From positions 1-64,000 of the forward strand of contig NZ_CP083950.1 in NCBI RefSeq assembly GCF_006439395.2: a stretch of 64,000 nt of DNA, in the 5' to 3' direction. Shown here piece after piece: positions 37,491 through 46,505 of the stretch (position 1 is the first letter of the stretch; every line of letters begins with the position of its first letter). Below the pieces are notes generated by a model, which was not told the DNA's origin, did no database searches, and saw nothing but the letters and a program-made list of their open reading frames with translations. A program made the position numbers and the translations under genes. Source of the DNA: Mesorhizobium sp. B4-1-4 (GTDB lineage Bacteria; Pseudomonadota; Alphaproteobacteria; Rhizobiales; Rhizobiaceae).

Positions 37491-37659
37491 GGCACGGCGC
37501 TCGAGAGGTCGACGCGTTAGCGTCTTCAATGTCTACAGAGTGCCTTCATAGATAACTTCGGCGGATTCTCGGTACACAAACTAGACCGCCCGCGACGCCG
37601 GTTGACGGCAGAGTTTGCTGATAGTGTGCATGCTTGCTGCGATGTTGCCTAATCAGTGC

Positions 37660-37910
37660 AGGATTCCGGTAACAAGAATTGATAATGCAGGCGCGGTGCA
37701 ACGGAACAATCGTCTCACATCCGAGAAGTTGGCCGAAATTGTGCATCTGTCTTCGACGGCTTGCCAGTCGGCCAAAGCGCCTGCGCAGCAAGTCGTAATC
37801 AGGGCAGACGTCCCGATTGTCTCCCAAGGCCATTTCCCGGCGCCGAATCTAAATTCGAACCGCTTGCGAGTCGACGTATTAATGAGGGGCCGCTTCAATC
37901 GGTATGTCAC
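37660..37910 (+). pseudogene. decayed Lrp/AsnC regulator
   Basis: A broken reading with VQRNNRLTSEKLAEIVHLSS, TACQSAKAPAQQVVIRADVP and IVSQ aligns with the helix-turn-helix and linker of Lrp proteins, such as the intact one at 34,582 (VQKNNRLTTDEIGERVGLSS). The RAM domain is not recognisable. Confidence 0.55.
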
Positions 37911-37999
37911 TAGCAAGGATCGCGATGGCTCCTCTCGACTTCGCGGGCACAAACGATACGGGCGTCTTTGCGGGCCTCCTACCAAGAACTCAGCTCCCT

Positions 38000-38892
38000 A
38001 GCTGGCCCGGCAATATCCGCCGCCTGATTTAAAATAGGTGAGCTACCATCACAGTATCGATGCGGACCGGCGGATCTCTTTACGCAGAGACCCGGCACAT
38101 TTCATATACCGCATACTGCGTTATTTAGCTTCAAGAATCGGCGCGCGGCACCAGATCGCCTGCGCCATGTGATCGCAGACAAAGACGATGTCCTGTCACC
38201 TCAAAAAACTGTCGTGGGCACGTCGCAGCCCGCTTCGAGAAGACAGCTAGCGCAATGCCGCAGGACAAGTTGATCTTCCGTTGATGACGCTAGCCCTCAG
38301 GCAGCAGTTTTTACACTTATTGATGTGGCTGCAGCAGGCCTGCCGGTAGAAGCCATCAGTTGCCACGGGTTCTCAGCCGACATGTTGCGGATTTCGGTCG
38401 CGAAGATCACAATGACGATCAGATCGACGCCTCTGAGGACCTGCGATGCTTGCAGGACGCGTGCAAGGCAACGGTCCGCAATCAAGGCTCGATGTTTGTT
38501 CCAGGCGACAACGCGCTCTTTGCTGACGCGCGCAGCCCTCAGCAGCCTTTTGCTGGGGAATTGCTGGGAGCGACGTCTTTCAAGATACAAGAGGCCGCCG
38601 TTGATTTTTCAGCGGTTGCATGCGGCCGCCGAACACATGGGTCAACCGAGGCTAAGATTTGCGGACACTCGGCCCATCGGATGTGATCGAAATTATACTG
38701 CTATGGCCCCCGGTTCGGTACGCCTCTGAAATATAAATTTCACGACAGAGATTTACCAAAGAACGCCAACCCAAGCATAAATAAATCGCCGCAGTGCGGA
38801 AGATCGCCGTTTTCCTTCATCAGCACTGGTGTAGGGTTGCGCTGGTGGATACTGCCTCACCGGATGATGCGGACGAAGGGTCAAAAAACAGA
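38000..38892. other. gap upstream of the M20 amidohydrolase
   Basis: About 890 bases. One plus-strand stretch (38,420-38,690) is open (GDNALFADARSPQQPFAGEL) but matches nothing I know. The last 200 bases are AT-rich and may carry the promoter of the amidohydrolase. Confidence 0.35.
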
Positions 38893-40077
38893 ATGAGCAG
38901 CCGCGGCAATGCTTTCCTATCGGATTCCGAACGTGACGCAGTAGTCGAACTGCGCCATGCGATGCATCGAGAGCCGGAGCTTTCCAATGCGGAGTGGAAG
39001 ACGCAAGAGCGGATACGGGCACTACTGGAGCGTTTTGGCCTTGAAGGCGCGAAGCCCTTCCACGGTACCGGATTGTACATCGACATTGAAGGCACCGCGT
39101 CCGGCCCAAAGCGGTCGATCGCGGTGCGCGGCGACATCGACGCCCTGCCGATCCAGGAGACGCGCGAGGATTTGCCCTATCGTTCGCAGGTCGACGGCGT
39201 CATGCACGCCTGCGGTCACGACGTCCACGGATCCATTGCGCTGGGTACCGCGCTCGCCTTCCATCGCATGCGTAACAATTTCGCTGGCAAGGTACGTGTC
39301 CTCTTCCAGCCTGCCGAGGAGGCGGAGCCGCTTGGCGGGCGTACTGTTCAGGACGAAAAGCTTTTGGATGGTTTTGACCGGGCTGTCGGCTTTCACGTCA
39401 GCCCTAGGATTCCCGCTGGCATGTATGGCGCGCGGCAAGGTGCGGTAACCAAGTCGGCCGATCAATTTAAGCTCACCATTACAGGCAAGATGGCGCATGG
39501 CGCATCGCCGCATAAGGGAGTTGATGCGATCACCATCGCAGCCGCCTTCGTGAACGAAGTGCAGAAGGTGGTTTCGCGGGAAATGCCATTCGACGACGGT
39601 GCGGTCATTACTATCGGCACTATACATGGCGGCGAAGCGACCAACATCATCTGCCCGTCGGTCGTCATGGAAGGGACAATCAGGACCAGCAGTTCGGAGC
39701 GTCGGGCGCTGCTGTCTCAGCGCGTCCGCGAAGTGGCTGAAGGTGTCGCTGCAATGCACCGGGGCCACGCCGAATGCACCATCCGTACGGGCGAACCCCC
39801 CGTCATCAATGATGCCGAAATGGTGGAGCGCTTCCGACAGCTTGTCCACGATACGGCAGGGAGCGAGGCCTTCTCTAACGCCACGGAATCGGTAGGAGGC
39901 AGCGACGATTTCGGCTTCTACGCTGCTTGCGTCCCCTCAATTTATTTCTGGTTTGGCAACAGCGAGCCGGCCAACGAATCTGGCGTTCACACGCCGACCT
40001 TTGGAGCCTCCGATAGCCTTCTCATTCCAACAACTGAACTTACCGTCAGATACGTACTCGATCTGTTGAATTCCTGA
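38893..40077 (+). CDS. M20-family amidohydrolase (hippurate hydrolase/HipO-like)
   Basis: A 394-residue Zn/Mn amidohydrolase that removes acyl groups from N-acyl amino acids. Motifs: GDIDALPIQE (Asp), HACGHDVHGSIALG (metal ligands), LFQPAEEAEPLGG (Glu pair), GFHVSPRIPAG (His) and the C-terminal SGVHTPTFGAS (His). The dimerisation domain is inserted in the middle (ITGKMAHGASPHKGVDAI). The start at 38,893 is preceded by GAAGGG; the frame stays open to 38,794 but the added residues look unconserved. It stands alone on the plus strand between decayed regions. Confidence 0.88.
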   Translation: MSSRGNAFLSDSERDAVVELRHAMHREPELSNAEWKTQERIRALLERFGLEGAKPFHGTGLYIDIEGTASGPKRSIAVRGDIDALPIQETREDLPYRSQVDGVMHACGHDVHGSIALGTALAFHRMRNNFAGKVRVLFQPAEEAEPLGGRTVQDEKLLDGFDRAVGFHVSPRIPAGMYGARQGAVTKSADQFKLTITGKMAHGASPHKGVDAITIAAAFVNEVQKVVSREMPFDDGAVITIGTIHGGEATNIICPSVVMEGTIRTSSSERRALLSQRVREVAEGVAAMHRGHAECTIRTGEPPVINDAEMVERFRQLVHDTAGSEAFSNATESVGGSDDFGFYAACVPSIYFWFGNSEPANESGVHTPTFGASDSLLIPTTELTVRYVLDLLNS

Positions 40078-40178
40078 CCGCCAGTGATAGCCTGGTCATG
40101 ACTTGTGGCCTGCCTTGACTGTGCGGTCCAGCGAGGTTTCGATCTCGGCATTGTCGGCCCTGCGCCCCGGCACGCAAT

Positions 40179-40293
40179 GGCCTAGCAGGCTGTTGAAAAA
40201 CTGCTTTGTTCACGGAACGTATCAGAGTCAGACAGGGTACAGATCCGATCCAAAACGGGTATCTCCGGGACTTTTTCATCAACCTGCTAGGCC
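40179..40293. repeat. 115-base inverted-repeat element (MITE-like)
   Basis: GGCCTAGCAGGCTGTTGAAA at the left end pairs with the reverse complement of the right end, which ends CATCAACCTGCTAGGCC: 20 of 22 positions match. The ends can be read as CTAG target duplications flanking CAGGCTGTTGAAAAA repeats. It holds no gene. NTAN-type duplications are typical of IS5-family IS427 elements, a relative of which lies at 28 kb. Confidence 0.65.
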
Positions 40294-40312
40294 GACAACA
40301 CGCGCGGTGGGG

Positions 40313-40790
40313 CTAATTTGCTGTCGCCGGCCAGTTCAGCCGCCAGTCAATTGCCTCGTGAAGTCGGTCGAGTTCCTCCGACGTCACGTAACACGGCAGC
40401 ATTATAATGTAGATGCCGTTACCCAAGGGTCGCACCAACAATCCGCTCCGAGAAAAAAGGCGCGCAGTTTCGCGCCGCCTTCCGAAGGATACCCGCTGCT
40501 GCCGATGCGCTGGTGGAACCGCTGTCGGAATAGAAGACCCAAGTCGAGGCCGGCAGGCGTCATGTCGACCAGTGCCGAGGCCAGTCGCTCGGCCGGCTCT
40601 GGTGAGATTGGCAAAGATCAGCTGGTCGAGCGTCTCGGAAACGTTCCGGATCGCCTCCATGATTTTCGGATGCGATGGCCATGGGTGATCACCACCATGA
40701 CGAGATCGCGTCGACGATCCGTCTGCCCTCACGCGTCTCGACATAGGCCCCATCGGTGCGCGTGATCATTAGGCAGCGGCGGTTCGACCG
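40313..40790 (-). pseudogene. bioA: bioA relic with large internal deletion
   Basis: The minus strand reads MITRTDGAYVETREGRRIVD, then a stop and shift, HPKIMEAIRNVSETLDQLIF, ASALVDMTPAGLDLG, then a join to GLLVRPLGNGIYIIMLP and CYVTSEELDRLHEAIDWRLN. These are the N-terminal and C-terminal ends of adenosylmethionine-8-amino-7-oxononanoate aminotransferase. The middle, including the PLP lysine, is gone. It directly follows the bioD relic in the usual bioF-bioD-bioA order. Confidence 0.75.
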
Positions 40791-40839
40791 GATGGTGCGT
40801 GAGGGGACCCTGGATTGGCGGAGCGGTTCTTGCGGAAGA

Positions 40840-41392
40840 ACTCAACGAATACCGCCTTGTCGAAATAGGGGCTCATAGCCCACTGCAAGGTCCGCGGCGT
40901 CAGCGAGTCGAGCGGGGCAGGCGGCCAAGCACGCGCATCTCGCCGATGCCGGCGATGGTTAATCCGGTGTTCGGCATTGCCTCGCTGATGAAGGCCACGC
41001 CGAGCAAGGGGATGCCGCCCGGCGCGGCGCCTCTATTGACAGAGCGTATGGTAGATGGTGCCGAGCGCGGTGCCCGCCCACACCACACCACCGGCGCCTG
41101 TCAGCGGGCAAAGACATCGAAGAAGAGAGTGTCTCGGTTGAGCGGCACCATCAATCCTCCGGCGACTGCGACTATGAGCGGGGCCGGTCTGGCCAGCATT
41201 GTGGACGGCACCTACTGGAACCCAATCCAGTCTGGGCTTGATGGCGAGACTGACGGCCAGGTCGCCGACGGCCTCGCGCAGTTGCCCGCTGAGCGGATCA
41301 TTCCGGAGGCCCCGCGCCTGGCCTTCTATCGGCAAGACGTGTTTGACGGCCGGTATCAGTGCTAGTGATGACGATGAAGCTGGTCATGGCCT
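40840..41392 (-). pseudogene. bioD: bioD relic with an internal inversion
   Basis: Dethiobiotin synthetase pieces: on the minus strand the start MTSFIVITSTDTG (41,391-41,353) and the later part GLMVPLNRDTLFFDVFAR (from 41,158), RGAAPGGIPLLGVAFISEAM, VLGRLPRS, TPRTLQWAM. Between them (about 41,160-41,352) the expected sequence is found on the plus strand: GAGLASIVDGTYWNPIQSGL, DGETDGQVADGLAQLPAERI, IPEAPRLAF. So a ~190-base internal block is inverted. Frameshifts and stops are also present. Confidence 0.75.
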
Positions 41393-41560
41393 CGCCCGCT
41401 GCAGTTCAGCCGGCGCCTCGATCAGATTGGCAATATCAGCCGGTCGACATTGAGGGTCAGCGAGATTCTGAGCCGGCCGGTGCCTTTCGGCGGATGGCGC
41501 GCACGTCGAGGCCTCGCTCCGGGTGGGCGGTAGCCAAAGCATAGTGCTGATGGATGGTTT
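41385..41560 (-). pseudogene. bioF: bioF 3' relic
   Basis: The minus strand reads GLDVRAIR, then TGRLRISLTLNVDR, then ADIANLIEAPAELQRARP in shifting frames, which matches the C-terminal end of 8-amino-7-oxononanoate synthase. Its stop overlaps the bioD ATG (ATGA), the normal operon arrangement. The rest of bioF is absent; the sequence upstream is the IclR gene. Confidence 0.65.
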
Positions 41561-41636
41561 TCGCCGACATCAATGTAGTTCTGCGTCGTCAACGGACCTC
41601 CTTGTTTTCCTCGTTGTGAATAAAGTGGGCGCACTG

Positions 41637-42395
41637 TCACCCTTTTGGTGTGTATCGGCCATAATCGGGACCGTACTCCGCTGCGACGGCCTCGCAAATT
41701 CCAGAGGCAAAGGCGGCGAACTGTGCTTCGGCACGGAAAAGAGGACCGGCAACTGTTACAGCGAAGATCCGGCTGTTGATCATGACAGGAATAGCTACGC
41801 CACCAAGGTCGGGGGTATAATAAGAGGCAGAGCTGAACCATCCTCGGCGTCTGCCGGCCTCAAGCTCCGCTCTCACCTCGTCCAGGTTGCGCGGCCCTTT
41901 TGGTCCGCGTTCTTCGAACGTCGCCTTGCGAAGGACAATCTCTCGATCACGTTCCTCAAATTGGGATAGAAGCGCAAGCCCTGACGCCGTCAAATGAATA
42001 GGCACCCGTTTGCCTGGCGTGGCCGTATAGCGCACCGGCGCCTGTGACTCGATCACCTCAAGGAAAACGGCGTATTGCCCGCTTGCCGCCGAAATCCAGA
42101 CTGTCTCCCCGCTCTTGTCGGCCAGCTTCCGCATAATCCGCAAAAGACCTTCCGGGACCGGCTCCGCTTCCGCAATCACGCTGGCGAGATGCAGCCACCT
42201 GGGCGTGGGATAGAAGCCCTCACGGACGCGAGGCTCATAAAGATACCCTTTTTGAGCGAGCGTTGTGAGGATGTGGAATGTACTCGAACGCGGCCAGCCG
42301 AAATGATCGACAATATCGGCAAGCGTGGCTGGGCTCTTCGTTTCAGCGAAATATTCCAAAAGGGCGATGAGATTCTCGATCTGCTTCACCGTCAT
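41637..42395 (-). CDS. IclR family transcriptional regulator
   Basis: A 252-residue regulator with winged helix (LADIVDHFGWPRSSTFHILT) and effector domain (VRYTATPGKRVPIHLTASGL, ATFEERGPKGPRNLDEVRAE). It is transcribed away from the CoA-transferase gene, with a palindromic site in the 180-base space between them, so it most likely controls the CoA-transferase and acyl-CoA dehydrogenase genes. Its 3' end abuts the bio relics. Confidence 0.88.
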   Translation of the reverse strand: MTVKQIENLIALLEYFAETKSPATLADIVDHFGWPRSSTFHILTTLAQKGYLYEPRVREGFYPTPRWLHLASVIAEAEPVPEGLLRIMRKLADKSGETVWISAASGQYAVFLEVIESQAPVRYTATPGKRVPIHLTASGLALLSQFEERDREIVLRKATFEERGPKGPRNLDEVRAELEAGRRRGWFSSASYYTPDLGGVAIPVMINSRIFAVTVAGPLFRAEAQFAAFASGICEAVAAEYGPDYGRYTPKG

Positions 42396-42533
42396 TGGAC
42401 CTTCTCCCTACTCTCGTGCTCTCGTGTTAGCCACGCTTGGACGCGACGCGTCTAAATCCCACAGGGAAACATATCGGTGACGCGCGCCTAATTTGACAAT
42501 CTCCATTCCCAAACTTATATTGTTCCAAATTGC

Positions 42534-42545
42534 GACAAATTTGTC
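42534..42545. promoter_or_regulatory. perfect 12-base palindrome in the IclR/CoA-transferase intergenic region
   Basis: GACAAATTTGTC, a perfect dyad, lies 33 bases before the CoA-transferase ATG in an AT-rich segment. It is a candidate operator for the divergent IclR regulator. Confidence 0.45.
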
Positions 42546-42577
42546 CATATATGTAAACATACTGGGAGCGATTCTTT

Positions 42578-43780
42578 ATGGGACCGCTGGACGGACTGCG
42601 GGTTCTCGACTTGACATCTGTCCTGATGGGGCCGTTCGCGACCCAAACGTTAGGAGATCTCGGTGCTGAAATCATCAAGGTCGAAGCTCCGGAAGGAGAC
42701 ATCATTCGTCAGATCGGTCCGAGCCGCCACCCTGGCATGGGGCCGCTGTTCCTGAATACCAACCGCTCAAAACGCAGTATTGCTCTGGATCTGAAGAACC
42801 CGGCGGGCCGGAAAGCTATGCTTAGGCTCGCCCGAAACGCTGATCTCGTGGTTTCAAACATCCGGCCGCGGAGTATGGCCCAGCTTGGACTTTCCTACGA
42901 GGACTTTGAGAAGGTCAACCCGCAGATCATCTACGCCGCACTTATTGGATTCGATTTGCGCGGCCCTTATGCTGACCGTCCTGCCTACGACGACTTGATT
43001 CAGGGCGGCGCTTGCCTTGCTTACAGCTTCAGCCGGGCAGGTCGGCGCCCTGCTTACGTTCCAACGGCAATCGCCGACCGGTTTGTCGGGGTCGCTGCGA
43101 TAAATGCCATTCTCGCAGCGGTTATCGAGCGGAATGCATCCGGCCGCGGCCAGAAGATAGAGATTCCGATGTTCGAAACCATGGTGGCCTTGGTGCTTGG
43201 AGACCACCTGGGCGGGCTCACCTTCGATCCGCCGTTCGACCAAGGCGGCTATCAACGTCAGTTATCGCCGGACCGTCGTCCGTACCAGACCAGTGATGGC
43301 TATGTCTGCGCGTTGATATACAACGACGGACACTGGGAACGCTTCTTCAAGGCGATCGGCCGACCAGATATCCCGCAGAGCGATGCCCGATTTGCGAGCT
43401 TTGCGTCACGCATGGCCAATATCGATGAGGTTTACGCCGAACTCAGCCGTATCATGTTGACGAAAACGACCGTGGACTGGCTTCAGCTTTTTCTCGAGGC
43501 TGACGTGCCCGCCATGCCGATGCACAGCTTCGAATCGGTGCTCGAGGACGAACACCTCAAGGCGACCGGCTTCTTCAGGATGGTTGAGCATCCCAGTGAA
43601 GGACCGGTTCGCAGCATGGCAGTTCCCGTCCGTTTCTCGCGCAGTGATGTCGCACTGGATCGTCTGGCGCCGCGGCTGGGTGAGCATGGCCGTGAGATTC
43701 TCGCGGAAGCCGGATTTGGGAACGATGAGATCGTCCAGATGACAGCTTCTGGTGCTCTTTGCCTTTCCACTGAGGACTAG
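42578..43780 (+). CDS. CaiB/BaiF family (type III) CoA-transferase
   Basis: A 400-residue class III CoA-transferase moving CoA between carboxylic acids. Typical are the opening GPLDGLRVLDLTSVLMGPFA with LGDLGAEIIKVE, NTNRSKRSIALDLKNPAG, and the catalytic Asp region RPAYDDLIQGGACLA (about residue 145). Followed after 4 bases by an acyl-CoA dehydrogenase, it would activate an acid that is then desaturated, as in carnitine or itaconate/mesaconate-type pathways. The substrate is unknown. Confidence 0.9.
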   Translation: MGPLDGLRVLDLTSVLMGPFATQTLGDLGAEIIKVEAPEGDIIRQIGPSRHPGMGPLFLNTNRSKRSIALDLKNPAGRKAMLRLARNADLVVSNIRPRSMAQLGLSYEDFEKVNPQIIYAALIGFDLRGPYADRPAYDDLIQGGACLAYSFSRAGRRPAYVPTAIADRFVGVAAINAILAAVIERNASGRGQKIEIPMFETMVALVLGDHLGGLTFDPPFDQGGYQRQLSPDRRPYQTSDGYVCALIYNDGHWERFFKAIGRPDIPQSDARFASFASRMANIDEVYAELSRIMLTKTTVDWLQLFLEADVPAMPMHSFESVLEDEHLKATGFFRMVEHPSEGPVRSMAVPVRFSRSDVALDRLAPRLGEHGREILAEAGFGNDEIVQMTASGALCLSTED

Positions 43781-43784
43781 AGCT

Positions 43785-44951
43785 ATGGAATTTGCCCAAA
43801 GTGAAGTCCAACAGTCCATCAGTGAGGCGATTGGCAGGCTTTGCAGTCCCTTTGATGACGCTTACTGGCTCAAGCGTGATCGCGAAGGCGGCTTCCCTCA
43901 CGATTTCTATGACGCGCTCGCAGAGGAAGGCTGGCTTGGAATCTGCACCTCGGAAGCCCATGGCGGCTCCGGCCTCGGTATTATGGAGGCTGCGGTAATG
44001 ATGCGCACGATTGCCCAATCCGGAGCGGGATTGTCGGGAGCATCGGCGGTTCACATCAACATCTTCGGCCTCAATCCGGTTGCCGTTTTTGGAACCGAAG
44101 AGCAGAAGGAAAGAATGATCCGCCCCATGGCGGAAGGTCAGGCCAAAGCCTGCTTTGCCGTCACCGAACCCAATACCGGGCTCAACACAACGCAATTGAA
44201 GCTTCGCGCCGAGAAGCGCGGGGACCGCTATGTCGTCAATGGTCAAAAAGTGTGGATTTCCACTGCTCAGGTTGCAGACAATGTGCTTCTGCTGGCCCGC
44301 ACCACGCCGCTGGAGGGCGTCAGGAAACCGACGGAGGGTCTTTCACTTTTCTATACTCGTTTTGACCGTGAACACATCAAAGTCGCCGAAATCGAAAAGA
44401 TGGGCCGCAAGGCAGTGGATTCCAACGAGCTGTTCTTCGAGGAGTTCGAAATCCCGGAAGCCGACCGCATCGGCAAGGAGGGCGCGGGATTCGAATATAT
44501 ACTGCACGGGATGAACCCTGAGCGCATTCTGATTGCAGCTGAAGCCGTTGGGCTTGGCTTCGCCGCCCTAAAGAGGGCCACGGATTATGCGCGCGAGCGG
44601 GTCGTCTTCGACCGGCCAATCGGCAAGAACCAAGCCATTCAGCACCCTTTGGCCGCCTGTTACGCCAATCTCGAGGCATCCTGGCTTTCGGTGATGAAAG
44701 CCGCGTGGGAATACGACAGCCGACTTCCCTGCGGCGCATCCGCCAACATTGCCAAATACCTCGCAGGCGAGGCCGGGTTTGACGCTTGCCAGACGGCAGT
44801 AATGACGCACGGCGGGTTCGGATACGCCAAAGAATTTCACGTAGAGCGCTATTTACGCGAGAGCCTGATCCCGCGCATTGCGCCCGTGTCGCCCCAACTC
44901 GCGCTCTGTTTCATCGCTGAGAAGGTGCTGAACCTTCCCAAATCCTATTGA
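43785..44951 (+). CDS. acyl-CoA dehydrogenase
   Basis: A 388-residue flavoenzyme. FAD/substrate motifs are ACFAVTEPNTGLNTTQLKLR and VNGQKVWISTAQVADNVLLL; the dimer region is FDRPIGKNQAIQHPLAACYA, and the C-terminal part has MTHGGFGYAKEFHVERYLRE. At the usual YEGT catalytic position the sequence reads RIAPVSPQL, so the general base must come from elsewhere, as in some subfamilies. It is coupled to the CoA-transferase, 4 bases apart. Electron transfer flavoprotein genes are not in the window. Confidence 0.88.
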   Translation: MEFAQSEVQQSISEAIGRLCSPFDDAYWLKRDREGGFPHDFYDALAEEGWLGICTSEAHGGSGLGIMEAAVMMRTIAQSGAGLSGASAVHINIFGLNPVAVFGTEEQKERMIRPMAEGQAKACFAVTEPNTGLNTTQLKLRAEKRGDRYVVNGQKVWISTAQVADNVLLLARTTPLEGVRKPTEGLSLFYTRFDREHIKVAEIEKMGRKAVDSNELFFEEFEIPEADRIGKEGAGFEYILHGMNPERILIAAEAVGLGFAALKRATDYARERVVFDRPIGKNQAIQHPLAACYANLEASWLSVMKAAWEYDSRLPCGASANIAKYLAGEAGFDACQTAVMTHGGFGYAKEFHVERYLRESLIPRIAPVSPQLALCFIAEKVLNLPKSY

Positions 44952-45149
44952 GAACTGACAAATGCCCCGCGACTCTATTTCCAGATAATACACGGTCGCC
45001 CGCCCAAGATGACACATTATCAGGTTTCCTGCGCGGCTGCGCCTCTGGAAAGCACTCTATGTGCAATTGCAATATTTGCATCCTGACTGCTTGTCAGTGT
45101 AGTTATACTTCAAATGAGGCATTGGATGGTATGACTAAGGGACTACAGC

Positions 45150-46000
45150 ACGAGGATGGTGAACCGCCATCGCCTGTGAAGAGGACTGGGGACCTGATCA
45201 ACGCCGGGAAAAGGGCGGTAACTTTGAAGCCGGACGCAAGCCCCCAGTTTGCGAGCAAGGACAGGGACATAATGCAAGGGATCATAGATCGTCTCGGCGC
45301 GCCCAAAGGAGCGGACGTGCTCGGCGACGACCACGCCGCCCCGGCGGATGACGATCCTGCCGGCATATGCATGGATCCCGACCGGCGGCCGAGGGCCGTC
45401 GAAGGACGGAGTATTCGCTGTTGTCGAAGCGTACCGTGCAGGTCTTCGACACCGAGGCCGGCATCGCATGCAATCGTTCGAAGGGGCTGCGATACTCGAC
45501 CAGCTTACCGCGCCCTTCCTCGAACACGTTCCAGATCGTTCGTTCCGGCTGTTCGATGTTACGGTGCGCCTTGGCGTAGGCGACGCTGTTGACCTGCAGC
45601 CAGACGTTCAATTCTTCAGGCGCCGCCTGGGCGTGAAGAAGCGCTCGCGCAACAGCCCGATCTGGTTCTCGACCTGACCCTTCTCCCAGCCCACGCCGGC
45701 GTGAAGGCGACCGGCTGCACTAGATAATGGCTGCACGTCTGTAGGAGGCGGCAATTGTATTGGCGGTCCTTGCCGACAAAGATCCTTCCCACCGCCGTGT
45801 TCATGTTGTCGTAGATGCCGCGCGTGCAGGCGCCGCCGAAGAAGGCAAAGGCCCTGTCATGGGCGTCGAACACCATCTCCTGCGTCTCGCGCGGATGTCG
45901 GCTGGTTCGTTCGCTATGCCATGAATGCACCGTAGTCGCGCCGTCGCGGATTGCAACGAAACCCGGCGATGGGCGAATGCGACCCGCCGGGTTGCTCTTT
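45150..46000 (-). mobile_element. IS21-family transposase (IstA) relic
   Basis: Minus-strand pieces: HPRETQEMVFDAHDRAFAFF, GGACTRGIYDNMNTAVGRIF, VGKDRQYNCRLLQ, YLVQPVAFTPAWAG, then VFEEGRGKLVEYRSPFERLH, AMPASVSKTCTVRFDNSEYS and AEHVRSFGRAETIYDPLHYV. These are in the correct IstA order but in different frames. The IstB helper ATPase was not found. Inactive. Confidence 0.75.
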
Positions 46001-46505
46001 CATTGGCAGGGCTGCTGCTCGCGCGAATTGGCAGGGGGTACGATTTCCCGAGCCACGAAGCCAAGCGAGATCGGTTCGTCAAGAAGACCGGCCGAAAAGT
46101 TGATGAGCCAAACATTGCTGCGGTGGTTCCGGACGATTTGATGTCTCGAATATGGTGAAAAAGCGCATGATTCGCTCAATTTTGCAGGTAAACTGCGCAC
46201 GCAGCTGCGCTTCGCGGGCTTTTCAAACAACGCCGCTGCTAGTGTAGTCGCTGATCGCTCGGTAGCAGCGAGCCGGGAGGATTGCATTGAACAATAGCCT
46301 ACTTTCCGACGGCCTTCACAGGCCAACCTGTGAAGGCCGCGACAATCTTCGCATTCCGATCGCCGAACGGGCCATTCGCAATTTTTGGCACTACTGCACC
46401 CCTGACAATCAGTAATTTGCCAGAAGGCATTGCGCCAGTTTCACTCTCACAACTGCCCTCGAGAACCCGGATCCAACTCCCCGATCCCAAAGGAGGAACA
46501 AGATC
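46001..46505. other. gap between IS21 relic and DoeA-like gene
   Basis: About 500 bases with no recognised gene. It contains a perfect 13-base hairpin at 46,310-46,339 and, at its end, the AAAGGAGGA ribosome binding site of the next gene. Confidence 0.4.
46310..46339. promoter_or_regulatory. perfect 13-base hairpin upstream of the DoeA-like gene
   Basis: CGGCCTTCACAGG (46,310-46,322) and CCTGTGAAGGCCG (46,327-46,339) pair fully around a CCAA loop. There is no T run, so a terminator is unlikely; an operator, a REP-like element or an RNA structure are options. Confidence 0.45.
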
